Counted from the stretch's first letter, positions 22,742 to 35,975 are shown. The stretch: 64,000 nt of DNA from Saccopteryx bilineata (GCF_036850765.1 NC_089490.1:296528982-296592981); one strand, 5' to 3'. Translations and numbers: made by a program. The notes: generated from the sequence alone by a model not told the origin.

Positions 22742-25084
22742 GTGAGTGACACATGGGAAACACAGGGAGGCGGAGCTGCTGCCAGGTCAGTGCCCGGGTG
22801 TGTCCACGCGCTCGGAGATCCGGTCACTTGTGAGCCCACGGCTCAGTCTTCCATCTCGCTTACTTGCAGACTGCTTTAGAAGCTAAGCCTAGTCTTGCAT
22901 GTTTTAGGCGCCAGATTGGCGTGTTGCTGTTTCCATTCCCCAGTGCGACTAGTTACTGATCTCCCCAATGCCATCCCACATTTAGGGTTTGTCTGCAGAA
23001 CCTCAAAACAGAACTAGGCATCTTGGAACGGCTGGGGAATGATCACAAGGTACCTCTGTCCACCTAGGTGGACAGAAACTACCTGTCAAGGGCGCCATCT
23101 GCTGGGGAAATGAGTTAACATCTGTGTAGCCCTGCCCTGGCTCAGGTGTCTGAGCTTCTGAAGTCTGGGGCGCCAGAGAAGCTGAGTTGTTACAAATCAA
23201 GTCTTCTAATAAATTGGATGTGACAATAACAGTAACAAAAGAAACCATGGGTTGCTAGCTAGAATACTTCTCTGAAGTGCAACATTAATGTCCCAGGACT
23301 ATTCATAGAGATTTGAACCCTAAGAAATGAAAATTTTCTTTATAGAGAAAAAAACAAATATGAACAATTTTCCTTGAGTGGTAATGTCCCTGGGTCACTG
23401 GTGTCATCTGAGAACACTGACCCAGAAATTCTAGTATCAGAAGGGCTGTGATGTTGGCATCTCATGGGAGTGGGAGGGCATGGAGGTGAGTGGGTTAGAG
23501 ACCAGCACCCTCAGCTTCCTCTTGGTTCTGCGCCCACTGGGTCGGGTCAATTGCTGTCAGGAAACACCATGTGAGGTCCAGCACCGTTCCCTTTCAGTGA
23601 AAGGGATCTCCCATCCTCCCTCGGCTTGCTGCAACAGGTAAGCACTCTGCACGTGAGAAGTCTTGCTCGGGGCTCTCCGGTCAGGGCGGTGCAGTGGGAT
23701 CACGCTCCGCCAAAGGCCACCTTTACTCCAGATGCAAGGTCTGGCCTGGCACTCGATCAGCTGCCTGCACACTTGTGTCCTCAACACAAGGGGTGGGGGT
23801 ACTATTTTGAATAAAGTAAAATTTTGGTGATAGCTCGTCCTGGGATGCAGGCGAGTCCTGTTTAAAATTTTTCTGTCTCATTGCTCCAATAATGCATTTC
23901 AGTAGAAGTATTCCCATTTTAGCCTCAAACGTTGCCTCTGAGAAACTGCACATGGAGATCATCTGCCAGAACACATGTCCCCGTCTTTGCTGAGAAAGCC
24001 TAGTCATCATTCTCCACTCCACTGAGTCGAACTTGTCCAGAGAGTCAGAATCCCCCCCACCCACCACCCAGGTCCTGCAGGACAATCTGTTGTCAGCATG
24101 TGGTTTGAATGAACTGTAGAGAAATGTAAAATGCTAAGATTAGCCCTCAGGACTCACTATTAGAACCAAACACTTTCAAAAATACTGGGTCACTTCCCCA
24201 GCACAGGTAAGAGGTGGTTTTCTCTTTCCACATTTTTACTTTTTCTCGCCAAGGCAACCCTTAAAGGTTATTATTAGACTCTTCCTGCTGCTGTGTTTGA
24301 GAACACCTTGAACTGATGATGAATCATCACCCACTTCCTGGGAAGCGTAGCAATGCTGAGTCATCTCTGGTGTATGGGTGGACGAAGTGAAAAATCAGTG
24401 TAATTAAACCCAGCTCATTTTTCATTTTCAGATCGTTTATTATCACCCTTTCTCAACTGATGCTTGAAACAAAGGGCGGCCTTCTATAACTTAAACTTAG
24501 ATATAACTAAATGTTCAACATGGGAGTTGACAGTTTTGATGTACTTAAATATAGCAACACACTTCAGGTTTTCAAATATACCTTGTGTTTTATGAGTACT
24601 TAACTAACTAGCTTACTGACTGCACCTGGCACCCAGCAAGCTGGGGGGGGGGGACTGGAGCATGTGGCCCCAGGGGGCCCCCACCGGCACTGAGGTGTCT
24701 CCCTCCACTGCTGTGCAGGTTGCTGAGCTGTAGATACAACTATAGAATAAAGAATTCCCTTCATGGTCAAGTTTGGGAAAACGCAGTCTGATTGGTGCCT
24801 AGAATGACCGGACTGGCTTCTAAATTGTGCCACCCCTGCCCCCGCCCTGGTTTGTGCCCTCCTTCCCACGGTTCTCGAGCTCCAGGAGGGACCCCAGCAC
24901 CCTGCACGGCAGCGCCCGGGGGAGCGCGGCGCCCGGCTGGTCGGGGCCCCTCTGCATCCAGGGTTCTGGGAATGCCCGGGAAACCCCCAGACGCCCCGGG
25001 ACGAATAGCAATGCAGGGTGTGGATCAGCACTCGCTCCTCTTGGCACACCGCATAGAGTTTGTACCCCCATTTCTTTTCCTTAG
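22742..25084 (+). other. PDZD2: PDZD2 intron without identified features
   Basis: This 2.3-kb intron contains an 11-base G run (24,643-24,653) and a GC-rich patch around 24,820-25,010 just upstream of the exon at 25,085. I recognise no SINE, RNA or additional exon. Open frames on both strands near 24,600-25,100 reflect the GC-rich patch. Confidence 0.6.
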
Positions 25085-25186
25085 AATAAAGAAGATGTTT
25101 ACTTCATAGTCTTGTCTAAAAAAGAAGGCTCGGGTCTGGGATTCAGTGTGGCCGGAGGGGCAGACATGGAGCCCAGACCGACTGTG
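25085..25186 (+). CDS. PDZD2: PDZD2 exon: start of the fifth PDZ domain
   Basis: The exon is 102 nt, phase 0 at both ends, with acceptor ttccttag and donor actgtg|gtaagt. It encodes NKEDVYFIVLSKKEGSGLGF and SVAGGADMEPRPTV. It holds the first beta strand and a canonical GLGF carboxylate-binding loop. PDZ domains of this type bind C-terminal peptides. Together with the next exon it forms the first PDZ domain of the secreted fragment. Confidence 0.95.
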
Positions 25187-25865
25187 GTAAGTGACCACGC
25201 CAAGACGCTCTCAGGGAAGCGGTCTCCGAGTCCCATCGAGACCGGGCGGGACGCGTGGCGGCGAGCTCCAACGCTGTCGCTGGTCACTCCTCGCTGTCGC
25301 TGGTCACTCCTCCATGCCCGGTAGTGGGGAACTGGGAATAGTACAGAAGGCTTCCATTGACAAAGATGTGCCTTTTCACACATCACTGATGTGTACAGGC
25401 CGAGTGACTCATCAGATGCCAATACACACAAACACAATTATCTATAGCCTCAAAGTCACCTAAATATTATTTTTAGAAAACCATTAGAATTAACGGGCCA
25501 AACCTGCATTTGCTTATGAAATGACTTCTTAAGAAACACCTCCTAAATGTGTGTATCACTCGAGGCCTCTGAGACCCACTTCCCTGGACGAGGCCCGGTC
25601 CTGTGGCTCTTTGCCCTCTTCCTGCCCCGCGGAGTGTTGGGCACACATTAGAAACTAGCAAGAAGCTGAGTACAAATGTATTCAGATGCTGGCCCTGATG
25701 TTTGTAATTCTACCCCTCACACTGAGTATGCCTCTGATAAACCCAGTGTTTGTATGATTTGGAAAACTTGCCATTAGAAGGTTCCGTTACTGCAGGTTTG
25801 CACTTACCCTTTTGATTTCACTGGAGGTCATCAATGCACTTGGCTTTGTCCTCTCCTTGTCCCAG

Positions 25866-26133
25866 GTCCACAGGGTATTTTCTCAGGGGGCAGCTTCTCA
25901 GGAAGGGACTATGAACCGAGGGGATGTCGTTCTGTCAATCAACGGCACTGCGCTGGCTGGCCTAGCCCACGGGGAGGTCCTGAAGGTTCTGCACCAGGCC
26001 CAGCTGCACAGAGATGTCCTCATGGTCGTCAAGAAAGGCGGTGACCCGCCCATGCCCTCCACCCGGCAGGAGCCGCCCACAGCTAACAGGAAGGGCTCGT
26101 CCAAAAAAACCAGCCCCCCGGAGCCTGGAGTGG
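25866..26133 (+). CDS. PDZD2: PDZD2 exon: rest of the fifth PDZ domain and linker
   Basis: The exon is 268 nt, phase 0 in and phase 1 out, with acceptor gtcccag and donor gtgg|gtaaga. It encodes VHRVFSQGAASQEGTMNRGD, then VVLSINGTALAGLAHGEVLK and VLHQAQLHRDVLMVVKKG. This gives the GD-x-x-LSING signature and an alpha-B helix starting AHGEVLKVLHQA, whose first His is the position typical of class I binding. A Pro/Lys-rich linker follows (QEPPTANRKGSSKKTSPPEP). Confidence 0.95.
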
Positions 26134-26931
26134 GTAAGAGACTAGCCCACCAGTGGGCAGGCTGTGAGCAGCGGGCACGGTGGACTCTCTGGCCACTATC
26201 ATCTGGGTCAGAGAAATTAAATGTGAAGTCTAGTGTTTGTGGATGCTTCTTGCAAAAGCAATGTTAATAAGTTACATATTTAGAAAAAGACCCAGTAGTT
26301 AAAGTCATACTGTTGAAGATTTTAAAAGACTATTTGACAGCTTCCCTAAATGTCCTAAGGACCCTTTTGCACATCCATCCTCATGTTAGGACGGAAGCGG
26401 CTGGTAAGTAAAACAAGAAACCCTCATGATGGGGCACCAGGGTTGGAAGAGAAGCGCCAGACTTGGGAGACAGCCAAAGAACATAAGGAAATGCGGGGAC
26501 CAATCTGTTAAAGACAGAGACCTGAATCAAGCAAGGGGAGTTTACAAAAGGAGGTTCAGAACGCCATTTTCTGTGCGCCCGCCACAGTAAGCCCACTAAG
26601 TAAATACGTGCTGGAACCGGCCCTGCTTCTGTTTCTGAAGACGGGCTGATTCCCCGGGCGTGGCTTCAGCCTCACCGAGACGGGTGCCGACTGCAGGGGC
26701 TGGGCCACAGCAAGCCTGGCTTCTGGAGAGTTCTGCGTGGGCCTGAGGGCAGCCTCCACGCTTGCAGAGGGTGCAGGCACTGGAAGAACACAGCAGCCGG
26801 GAGGGTGCTCCAAACTGGGAGACCAGCCCTAATGCTGGTCTCAGGTGTCACCAGCACTTCCACGTAGATGGGACTCGAGGGTGGCAGGCAGGAGGGAGTG
26901 AGTGTCCCTGTCGTTTCCATCTTGACTGCAG

Positions 26932-27066
26932 GGAGAAGCGTCGCTGCACACGATGCCCTGTGTGTTGAAGTCCTGAAGACCTCGGCCGGGCTGGGCCTGA
27001 GCCTGGATGGGGGGAGAACATCCATGTCTGGGGACGGGCCCCTGTTCATTAAAAGAGTCTACAAAG
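26932..27066 (+). CDS. PDZD2: PDZD2 exon: start of the sixth PDZ domain
   Basis: The exon is 135 nt, phase 1 in and phase 1 out, with acceptor gactgcag and donor caaag|gtaaca. It encodes GRSVAAHDALCVEVLKTSAG followed by LGLSLDGGRTSMSGDGPLFI and KRVYKG. The binding loop is AGLGLSLDGG, a GLGL-type variant, and FIKRVYKGG is the beta-C strand leading into the last exon. Confidence 0.95.
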
Positions 27067-27219
27067 GTAACATGCCACAAAACCCAGTGCGCCTGTCTGC
27101 TCTCTCTCGGTGCCTTCCATCTGGAAATCAATTTGTTTAAAAAAAAAACTAAATTGTATGTAATGCTCTAGGACATACAGGATCAGCGTGTGTCAGCCCT
27201 GTTGTTTTACGCGTATTAA

Positions 27220-27390
27220 CCTATGTCATCCACAGCGGTACTGTTATCCCCATTTCACAAAAGGGGAGAGTTGTACAAGCACCTGCTGTCATAGGCTAAG
27301 TGGCAGAACCAGCTGTGAACCCTGCAGTCTGGCTTTAGAGTGTGTGCCCCTAACTTCTGTATCTCTAACTCCATGCTCCTGTCTCCGTGT
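27220..27390 (+). repeat. MIR/L2-like ancient repeat
   Basis: Contains 'tgttatccccatttcacaaa' and 'gtggcagaaccagctgtgaa', typical of old MIR or L2 remnants, inside the last but one PDZD2 intron. Confidence 0.45.
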
Positions 27391-27768
27391 TCTTCATTAA
27401 CATTTGCTTTTACTGATGTGAAATACCAGCTAAATAATGCCATCAGAAAGGCCAGTCTGGGGTACTTAACATCGGCCAAGATCATACTCACTGAAAATTG
27501 CAAATACCAGACTTGTACAAGAAAGTAAGCATCACTGAATGGTTGGCAGGTACAGTCTCTTCCTGACCTTCACTCATTCATTTTGTGATGTTGAACAGTT
27601 CCAGAAGTCTCTTCAGGTTCCTGAGCTGAATAATTATGTTAACAATAGTTCCACTAACAGTATCAGTATTATGTGATATTAAATATGATGTATACTTATA
27701 CATATGCATATATACTGATATTAGTATACTAAATATTAGCATTGTTCAATTAAAAATTAGAATTAGGG

Positions 27769-27970
27769 GCCTGACCTGTGGTGGCGCAGTGGATAAAGCG
27801 TCAACCTGGAGACGCTGAGGTTGCCGGTTCAAAAAAAAACAACCCTGGGCTTGCCTGGTCGGGGCACATGTGGGAGTTGATGCTTCCTGCTCCTCCCCCC
27901 TTCTCTCTCTCACTCTCTCTCCCCTTGCTATACTGAATAAATAAAAAAAATAAATAAATAAAATAAAATA
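27769..27970 (+). mobile_element. Short bat SINE
   Basis: The head is gcctgacctgtggtggcgca and the tail (AAAT)n. A perfect 17-bp target duplication (aaaaattagaattaggg) lies at 27,752-27,768 and 27,971-27,987. The box B region is disrupted by a run of 9 A (ggttcaaaaaaaaac). Confidence 0.92.
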
Positions 27971-28773
27971 AAAAATTAGAATTAGGGCATGTTATATACT
28001 AAGGACAGTATCTGCCTATATCATTAACATAAACTGTATCCTTGGGTGGATTGGGTTTGAACTTATTTTTCTTCCAGCTCTGTTTTTATTATTTTATCAA
28101 TCTTTAAAATCAACTATAATCATAGGTAGATTGATATCAAATAATACTTACAATAGTTTTCAGAAACTTAGAATAGCTACATCTCAGTTTTCTGAGAAAA
28201 TTATTTCCGTATCTGGGCATTTTTCTGTCCTTGCCTTTTTCTCTCAGTGCTCCCACGGTCTCTTCTAATACGATTGTTTTAGATATTTAAATAATCATGT
28301 GCAAAAGGTAAAGAGAAGACTTACACTTGCTGTTAACATACACAAAGCTGTAGTGTACAAATGTTAAAGCTTTTAAGTAATTAATTAAATCTCCAAATCT
28401 CCAAAGTCGCTGATTCTCAGAAGTTGGCTGCATTATCCAGTATCTGTTAATATGCAGAAGTTAGACCTGTTTTCCTGCATTTGTTGGCCATTTGGATTTT
28501 AGCTGCTGACTTCCTTTGTTTAACTTTCTCTTCTGTATTCTTTTGAAGTATCTTCCCCTCAGTTGTTCGTGTTTTCCAGAGGGAGGAAAAGAGTTACAGA
28601 TTTGAATGTTTTATGTAGGCAGATTTCTTTTTATGGGTGCATGCTCCATGTGTCTCCTTCTCTTGAGACTGGCAACAGCGCCGGGAGGGGGTTTCCTCAC
28701 TGAGGTTTCTCGCTTACTTGGAATTCGCTGTGCGTCCTACAGCAGTACCCAGCTCCCCTGTCTTCCCTCACAG

Positions 28774-28940
28774 GTGGGGCGGCGGAACAGGCAGGAACAA
28801 TCGAAGCTGGAGATGAAATCCTCGCCATTAACGGGAAGCCGCTGGTTGGGCTCATGCACTTCGATGCCTGGAATATTATGAAGTCTGTCCCCGAGGGCCC
28901 TGTGCAGCTAGTAATCAGGAAGCACAGGAATGCTTCATGA
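28774..28940 (+). CDS. PDZD2: PDZD2 last coding exon, C-terminus of the sixth PDZ domain
   Basis: The acceptor is ccctcacag. The exon encodes GGAAEQAGTIEAGDEILAIN, GKPLVGLMHFDAWNIMKSVP and EGPVQLVIRKHRNAS, then TGA at 28,938-28,940. It contains the PDZ signature GDEILAINGKPL and the final strand VQLVIRK. The alpha-B helix begins HFDAWNIM, again with His at the ligand-contact position. The protein stops ten or so residues after the domain, as in the human protein. Confidence 0.96.
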
Positions 28941-31606
28941 AACAAGCTTGAGCAGGGACATGTTTTTTTTAAGAAGCATCTCCTTTTCTCCGTTCCCTTC
29001 GTACCTTAGCAAATCAGAATGACTTCTTTGAACGACAGGGTCCTGCAACAGCAGAGGACACATGGTGCAGGCAGGGACTGTAAACCACCTCCACGTTTTT
29101 ACTGCCAGACGAAGCTCAACTCCAGAAGCCTTCCCCCTGGACCGGGAGGGTTCATTCTGGGCCAGTGCCTGTCCCCTACCTTTAGCTCTCCTGATGGGGA
29201 CACAAGATGTGGCATGACGCCCTCTTTCACTTCAAACATGTAGCCAGACCTTCGCTTCTTTCTACTAGTCCTCCCAGCATACCTAACCCAGGCAGCTGGG
29301 GGGCCTACGGAGTCTGGGGGGCAGCACAAATGTCACAACTAAATGGACTCTAGTTTTATGTAATTTTGTAAGTAAATAACAATGCTTTGGGCACATTCAA
29401 CGGATGGAGCCGTAGGCCTGAAATGAAAATGAGAGACTTAAAAAAAAAAATCAATTATGACCTAATGGTTAGGCTGAGCTCAGGAATTATCCAAAAATGA
29501 AAAAGCAAAATCCAGAAAGTGGTATTTTTTAGTGAGTGTAATGTGCAATGTATGATGCAGAGTTCAACTCAGTGGGTTCCTGATCACCATGAAGGGTGGG
29601 TCATACTCGGAAAGTGTAAGTCCTAAGGCTGTGTTACAGAAATGCAGTTCTGAGGAACTGCACTCAATAGCCATGCACTTGGCTGCTTAAATGAGCAGGA
29701 AGTTCCAGCTCTGAAAGCACCCTGTCTTGGGTTTGGAACTTGTCTTGCATGAGTGCTTGAATTCAAAACTGGCCAACATAAGAGCAGGCAAAAATACTAG
29801 TCACTGGGTTTCCATTTCTATATTTTATGCACTACAACCAGTCATTTAAACTAAATTTTTAGAAATCAAATGATCTTTTTAGAATTCTTGGATTTATAAT
29901 CATAGGCATTCTATTTACTACCCCCCCCCCCCCCAGCCCCTTTTCCAACAAGCTTAAAAAATGTACCATTCCTAAGCATCAGATCATTTCTCCTGACCCG
30001 GGTGTTGACATACCTCTGCGGTGACTGAAGATTTTGCTGTTGTTTTGCAAATTCTTCCTTCTGCCAGAATCATTTCCTTGCATAAGAGAGCTGTGACTCA
30101 GGCCACTTGTGAGACTGGTCCCAACTGCTCTCCTCTCAAAGCGCCAGCTTCGCAGGTGCTGTTCCTTGTCACATTGGCTCTTCTCCCCTCCGACTGCAAA
30201 CCCTCCCAAAACGTAGTTGAGGAGGAGGGAAATGGAGAACAGGAGCGAGTCCCCTCTTTCCAGGTAAGGGAGCAGCACTAATGCAGTTACCACCCATATC
30301 CGCGAGGGGGCGTGTGCTCGCTGATGAGTCTGGGAATGGAGGTGAGGCTGCGCACCTGTGCGCATGGTGACGCTAAGGTCTTTTGTTGGTGCTGCTTTAA
30401 CCTATAGCTTGGGTCTATGGCTTGAAGAAAAGAACTCAGGTCATTATACTCCCCCGATTCCATGGAGGCACTTGAGCCATCACCTTTGTACACCATTTTT
30501 ATGAGTGAGTAATGCCAGTAAACCTCTGTGGAGTTGGCCCAGAGGGGTCTCTCAGATGGCAGTTAAGCATCTGGTTGTGAGCCCAGCTTTCTCATTTTTT
30601 AACAGGTAATACAAAAGAAAACATAGTATGGGAATTAGCTAGACAGGCCTAATTTAACTTCTACTTTACACTACAGTTCCAGGTAGGATACTATAGAAAG
30701 TCAGTGCAAGGTGCATGCTAGATTGTTTTCAAGTCTCTGGGGTCAGTTTTGTGGTTTGCTTTCTTGACATGAGACTATCTGAAGGCAACACTGAAAACTA
30801 TTTTCTGCCTCTACTCTTCCAGCTGTGCCTACTAAGAACTGCACAGTCCTCTGTGGACAGACAGGGATTTCCAGAGCAGTGCCGAGCAGTGGGACGGTCT
30901 CCTCCCAGACTGCCTGCCTCACGCATGTCTGAAGGACGCAGGGCAGACCAGACCGCTGGCTCACTCAACTCGGTGCCAGTCATCAGCCGTTTCTAGTAGA
31001 CCTTGCCAGCAGGGTTCCCTGGCTGACAGCTGGAATGTAAGGGAGGAAACAAAAGATCAACTGTTTTTGACCCTAAGATAGCTATTTATTTGTCTTCAGT
31101 GTTCAAGGCATGACTAGTATTTCCAATTAGTCTAATAAATCCCCACACTTCCTGAAGTGAACACTAATGGTATTATTGTCCTCCTAAAACTTCCATTGTT
31201 TTGGTTTTTTAACTCTTCAGTCATTCACAATAAGCTATGAGGGTAAATACGTGTTATGACATTATAAATCGTAGTTGCAAGGATAGATCCGTGAAGGTCG
31301 AAGTCAGTTGAGTTTTATTTCTATTCTACCATACACATCCATTTAATTTTATGGTTAATTGGCACCACACCTGTTGTATGGTGTGTAAATCCTTTATTTA
31401 TGTAAAATAAAATGCCTTATATTATTAAAGAGTAAGTGCAATAATATGAAATAGCCTGTACATTTTTAAATGTTGTCGCCAAGTTATGTAAACCTACATC
31501 TATGTAAACCTTTTTTAAGTAATTTTAAAAATAAACACTCTGCTTACTACTTGTTTTTCTAGTTCTGCATCTCCAGAATAACCTTTTAAAATATCAAGAC
31601 AATAAA
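28941..31606 (+). other. PDZD2: PDZD2 3' untranslated region
   Basis: After the stop codon about 2.6 kb contain no convincing coding frame and no young SINE. A run of 14 C lies at 29,921-29,934. AATAAA hexamers at 31,406-31,411, 31,530-31,535 and 31,601-31,606 are candidate polyadenylation signals, and an AT-rich tract surrounds them. The exact end is inferred; any of the three could be used. Confidence 0.6.
31406..31606 (+). promoter_or_regulatory. Candidate PDZD2 poly(A) signal cluster
   Basis: Three AATAAA hexamers occur in 200 bp (31,406, 31,530 and 31,601), the first after TGTAA and the second after TTTTAA. The spacing from the stop codon (about 2.5 kb) is plausible for a mammalian 3' UTR. 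Which site is used cannot be told from sequence. Confidence 0.5.
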
Positions 31607-32904
31607 TATTTACAGTTACCTAAACTACTTATGTGGTGAACGGTCCAAAGGCAGAACTTAAGTTAGCCAGTCTTTTCCAGAGTCACACTCAGAATCTGAC
31701 ACAATTCAAAACTGTTCTACTTCTGAAATCCTAAAATTAAACAGCCCACACCTTCACACCTCCTGACCTTCTGGGTCTCATTCCCACTACTGCCTCTTGT
31801 CCATTTCAACAAGCCCTCCAACCCCGACAACTGTCAGTTTTTCTCATCAGAACCCCTGCCCTGCATTCCCATCTCTACTCAGACTAGACCCCTCGGTGAG
31901 CACAATCCCTGCCCAGCTACATCCGAGATCCTTCCAACTAGCCAGCTTCTTGGTTCCTACACGCCAGTCCCTAGAGAGAACCCCACAACCACCGAATGCT
32001 GCTGCTCCAAGTTCACGGCTTCCAGCTTTAACTGGACTCTACCTGACACGTTTACTTGTCAGTTTTTCTTCTCTCCTTCTTCACAGTGACCACATACTTC
32101 ATTCTTCTCAAAACTGAAACCCACTCACCACCTCCTGCAATGTGTGGATGGATCTGGGATTCTGCTTCAGAGAGAAATAAAAAGCATCTACTTGATTTAG
32201 ATTCTTTTGGTTTTAAGATGCAGACACCAACCTGGAGTAGCCCCAGGTAGAAGGCAAGATGGAATCTCACAGAAATCCAAGAGTGGAGCCCAGCATGTGC
32301 CTGGGCCTCAGGGATGGGAGGGACTCTGGGTGCGCAGGCCCTCATTAAGTGCCTATAGCACAGGGCACCTTGCTGTTTGTGGGTCCGTTTCTGCAGGACC
32401 CACTTCCCTCCACCAACTGGCTGCATTATCCCCAGCTCTTCACACATTTTCGCTACTTAGAGATCTATGAATGCTATCTTGTCATAATTTGGACCCACTC
32501 GCTATCACAGAATTTCCATATATACCCCAAAAGTAAGACTGGTGCTACCTGGATAGAGTGTTTCCTGGGGAAGGGAGTGCACAACTCACCGAAAACCCAC
32601 TGAGACAAAGAAGGCAACCAGAGTTAATATGGTGTAGAAATTGCTGCAAACCAATTCTGTAACTATCAAAGACTATAGGTCCTGTACAATAAAATCCGAG
32701 ATGCGATTCCCACTGGGTGAGAGAGAGCAAAGGCGGCAGGAGAGAGTTCTGAAGAAGGCCGCGAGAGCCCTACTGTGGAGAGGGAGTTCCCAAAGGCGGG
32801 TCCTACACATGGCGGGCAGCACCTAGAACCGCAGCCATTCCCATTCCTCAGGTGAGGCTGAGGAGAGGGAAGCTGGATCCCTTGCAACAAAATAAATCCC
32901 TGCC

Positions 32905-33260
32905 GCCCTGGCCGGTTGGCTCAGCGGTAGAGCATCAGCCTGGCGTGTGGGGGACCCGGGTTCGATTCCCGACCAGGGCACATAGGAGAAGCGCCCATTT
33001 GCTTCTCCACCACCACCCCCCCTCCTTCCTCTCTTTCTCTTCCCCTCCCGCAGCCAAGGCTCCATTGGAGCAAAGATGGCCCGGGCGCTGGGGATGGCTC
33101 CTTGGCCTCCGCCCCAGGCGCTAGAGTGGCTCTGGTCGCGGCAGAGCGTCGCCCCTGGTGGGCGTGCCGGGTGGATCCCGGTCGGGGGCATGCAGGAGTC
33201 TGTCTGACTGTCTCTCCCCGTTTCCAGCTTCAGAAAAAAAAAATAAATAATAAATAAATA
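32905..33260 (+). mobile_element. Rhin-1-type SINE
   Basis: A tRNA-like head (gccctggccggttggctcag to gattcccgaccagggc) is followed by a GC-rich body with the palindrome gctccattggagc and a (TAAA)n tail. A perfect 15-bp target duplication aaataaatccctgcc lies at 32,890-32,904 and 33,260-33,274; the tail boundary overlaps by one base. Confidence 0.93.
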
Positions 33261-33681
33261 AATAAATCCCTGCCAACAAAGTAAAATTCCAGAGTGGTCA
33301 TAGATTTAAAGGCAAGAAAGGAAAACAGCCATCTAAAAAGCCAAATATGTTGTTTTCATCAAGTGAATAGGATGGTCAGTCAATTCAGGAGCTATAAAGC
33401 CACAGACTCGTCATTTAACCAAACTACATACAAACTATGGGACTCTCCCAGCAGACCCAGGCAAGACAGAAGAACAGTGGCATAGCTTTCTAACCTCATA
33501 TCCCACCCATTCCCATCTCCCTACTGCTAACACCACGCACATACTCGGAGAGCAAGTAGTATAGAAAAACCCTGCTAATAACCATCTACAACAAAACTTG
33601 GTGCGAAAGTACCCTCAAACCCCTAAATACAAGTGCGTGGGGACAAGTTACCAAAAAGATGAACTTGGTACCAGAATCAGC

Positions 33682-33860
33682 AAGGGTGGCTCCATGGATA
33701 GAGCATCATCCTGGAGCACTGAGGTCGCAGGTTCAATCCCAGGTCAGGGCACGTACGAGTTGCACAACTACTATAAATGGAACAACTAGTTGATGGTTCT
33801 CTTTCTCCCTTTCCCTTCCTAATTTCATCTCTCTCAAATCAATGGAAATTTTTTTTGAAA
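33682..33860 (+). mobile_element. Diverged short SINE
   Basis: The head-like 'tggctccatggatagagcat' and 'ggttcaatcccaggtcaggg' are followed by a CT-rich body and a T-rich then A-poor tail. Boundaries are uncertain. Confidence 0.6.
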
Positions 33861-34536
33861 GGAGGTGGGAGAATACAGTATATAATGACAATGCCCTTAC
33901 AATGCAGACACAGCACAACCACAGAAAGTGGCAGTGAACTGTACACTACAAGATGGTTAAAATGGTAAGTTTTATGTCACATATCATATATTGTACTGCA
34001 ATAAAAAAGGAAAAATACCTCAGAAGTTTACATGAATACTTCCTATTCAGTTTAAGAACTACAAGTTTAACCATAAAACATTTTCTTTCTGCTACATTGC
34101 TACCAATTCAGCCTATTGGGAACATTTTATTAACCCTTATTTCCATAACACAGGCTTTAAGTGATTTTGCAATAGCCACTGATAATCAGTGAGATTTTAT
34201 ACTAGCTGTCTTAGACCTCTGGAGTTTGTCTCGCTAATTGTATGTTAATAGTGACCAGACAGTTTGTGATCACATGATCATCTCTATTACTATTACATAG
34301 GACTGAGTGACTGACATGATAACTGGGTTGAGCAAAAAAGGGATTAAGACTCAAACTCTGGAGGAACTGTAGTAAAGGACTCACAGCATGTGAAATTCCT
34401 TAAATAAAAATTTATTAACTTAAAAAATTAGAACTACACGTTTGTTCCATCTTCTATCTTAAAGCTGTATCTTCACTTTTCCACACAGAGAACCCTGGTT
34501 CTCATGAAGAAAACTGATACTGATAAAAACAATGGG

Positions 34537-34902
34537 GGCCCTGGCCGGTTGGCTCAGCGGTAGAGCGTCGGCCTGGCATGCGGGGCACCCGGGTTCAATT
34601 CCTGGCCAGGGCACATAGGAGAAGCGCCCATTTGCTTCTCCACCCCCCCCCTTCCTCTCTGTCTCTCTGTCTCTCTCTTCCCCTCCCGCAGCCGAGGCTC
34701 CATTGGAGCAGAGATGGCTCGGGCACTGGGGATGGCTCCTTGGCCTCTGCCCCAGGCGCTAGAGTGGCTCTGGTCGCAAAAGAGCGACGCCCGGAGGGGC
34801 AGAGCATCGCCCCTGGTGGGCGTGCCGGGTGGATCCCGGTCGGGCGCATGCGGGAGTCTGTCTGACTGTCTCTCCCCGTTTCCAGCTTCAAAAAAAAAAA
34901 AA
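34537..34902 (+). mobile_element. Rhin-1-type SINE
   Basis: Full-length copy with a pure A tail; target duplication aaaacaatggg on both sides (ending 34,536 and 34,913). Confidence 0.93.
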
Positions 34903-35975
34903 AAAACAATGGGTTATTTCCATGAATTCCTAATACATAAAAAAAACTGATGAGTCACCTTTGGAGAAGGCTAGGGAACCAAATCTTTTGAAAATTAGTA
35001 TATAAAATGTAGAATGTATTCTACCTTTCCTCTAGAAACTGTACTAAAAGGTAATCATGATAAGGTGACATTTCTCTTTCAAATAAAGAAATGACCAGAA
35101 TTAAAAATCATCACTCTGCAATCCCAATAAATCACAGGAACTAAGAACTGAACAACAAGGTTGCTAACATCACAGAAGTAGAGCTATATAGTATGCTTCC
35201 TGATGGTAGAACACACCACCGCCCAGTGTTGCCCACCCAAACAAACCTGAATCTGATGACCCTCTGGATGCAATCACCAATTCCAGAAAAGTACAGAAGT
35301 CGGAAAAATACAATAAACTACATATAGATGCAATCAGCAAAATCTGAACTTTAGGAACCTTTCAGGACAAATGGTCTAATTTCAACAATAAATATTTTAC
35401 AAAGGAAAAAAGAGATGAAAGTAGGGAAGAATCTATAAATTAGGAGAAACTTAAGATCATATGTCAAAGAGAAATGAAACAAAATCGAACACAGTTATTA
35501 GAGATGCACACTGGGTTGGGGCCAGGCGATTGTAACTGGAAGGCAGCTTTAACATCTGGTTGGCTGACAAGGTCCCATCTCCTGACCGGGCTGACAGCTG
35601 CAAGCACATGTGCCCTAAAATAACTCACTAGCTTATGCATTTATTTATGTGATTGCCCATTTGTATTTTAATCATAAAAAGGACATGAAATGCTTATATA
35701 CATATGTATTCACAAGTTATACATTTGCTTTTATGATTTTTATACTTATTATATTATACCCCACCAAAATTTTATGGAATATATATACATATCCCAAATC
35801 TGAATACCAGGTAGATGTCTTCCCTAGGACAATTAAGGTCTCCACAGATTCCATGCTCAACACTGCATCTTACACTGAGTGTTAAAAAAAACAAAACAAC
35901 TTACCATAAACCAGCTCCAAAAGCTGCATCACAGACACAGAATTAATATCCATAATATACAAAAAGGCCTGATGA

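Larger units (their letters stand above)
1698..31606 (+). other. PDZD2: PDZD2 gene, 3' portion (15 coding exons and 3' UTR)
   Basis: This span is the 3' part of PDZD2, a very large multi-PDZ scaffold protein reported at the ER, nucleus and cell junctions. It is known to be cut near its C-terminus to release a secreted form carrying the last two PDZ domains. Fifteen exons join without a frame break to about 2,194 codons plus a TGA stop; the human protein is about 2,840 residues, so roughly 640 N-terminal residues lie upstream. Domain order here is: end of the third-listed PDZ, the fourth PDZ, a long serine/proline-rich disordered linker, then two C-terminal PDZ domains. All introns begin GT and end AG. 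No internal stop or frameshift was seen, so the gene looks functional. The identification rests on recalled similarity across most exons and on the GOLPH3 neighbour. Confidence 0.95.

Noticed and set aside
31797..32117. 106-aa Pro/Ser/Thr-rich frame after PDZD2
   Set aside because: Low complexity, no homology I recognise, no splice or promoter evidence.
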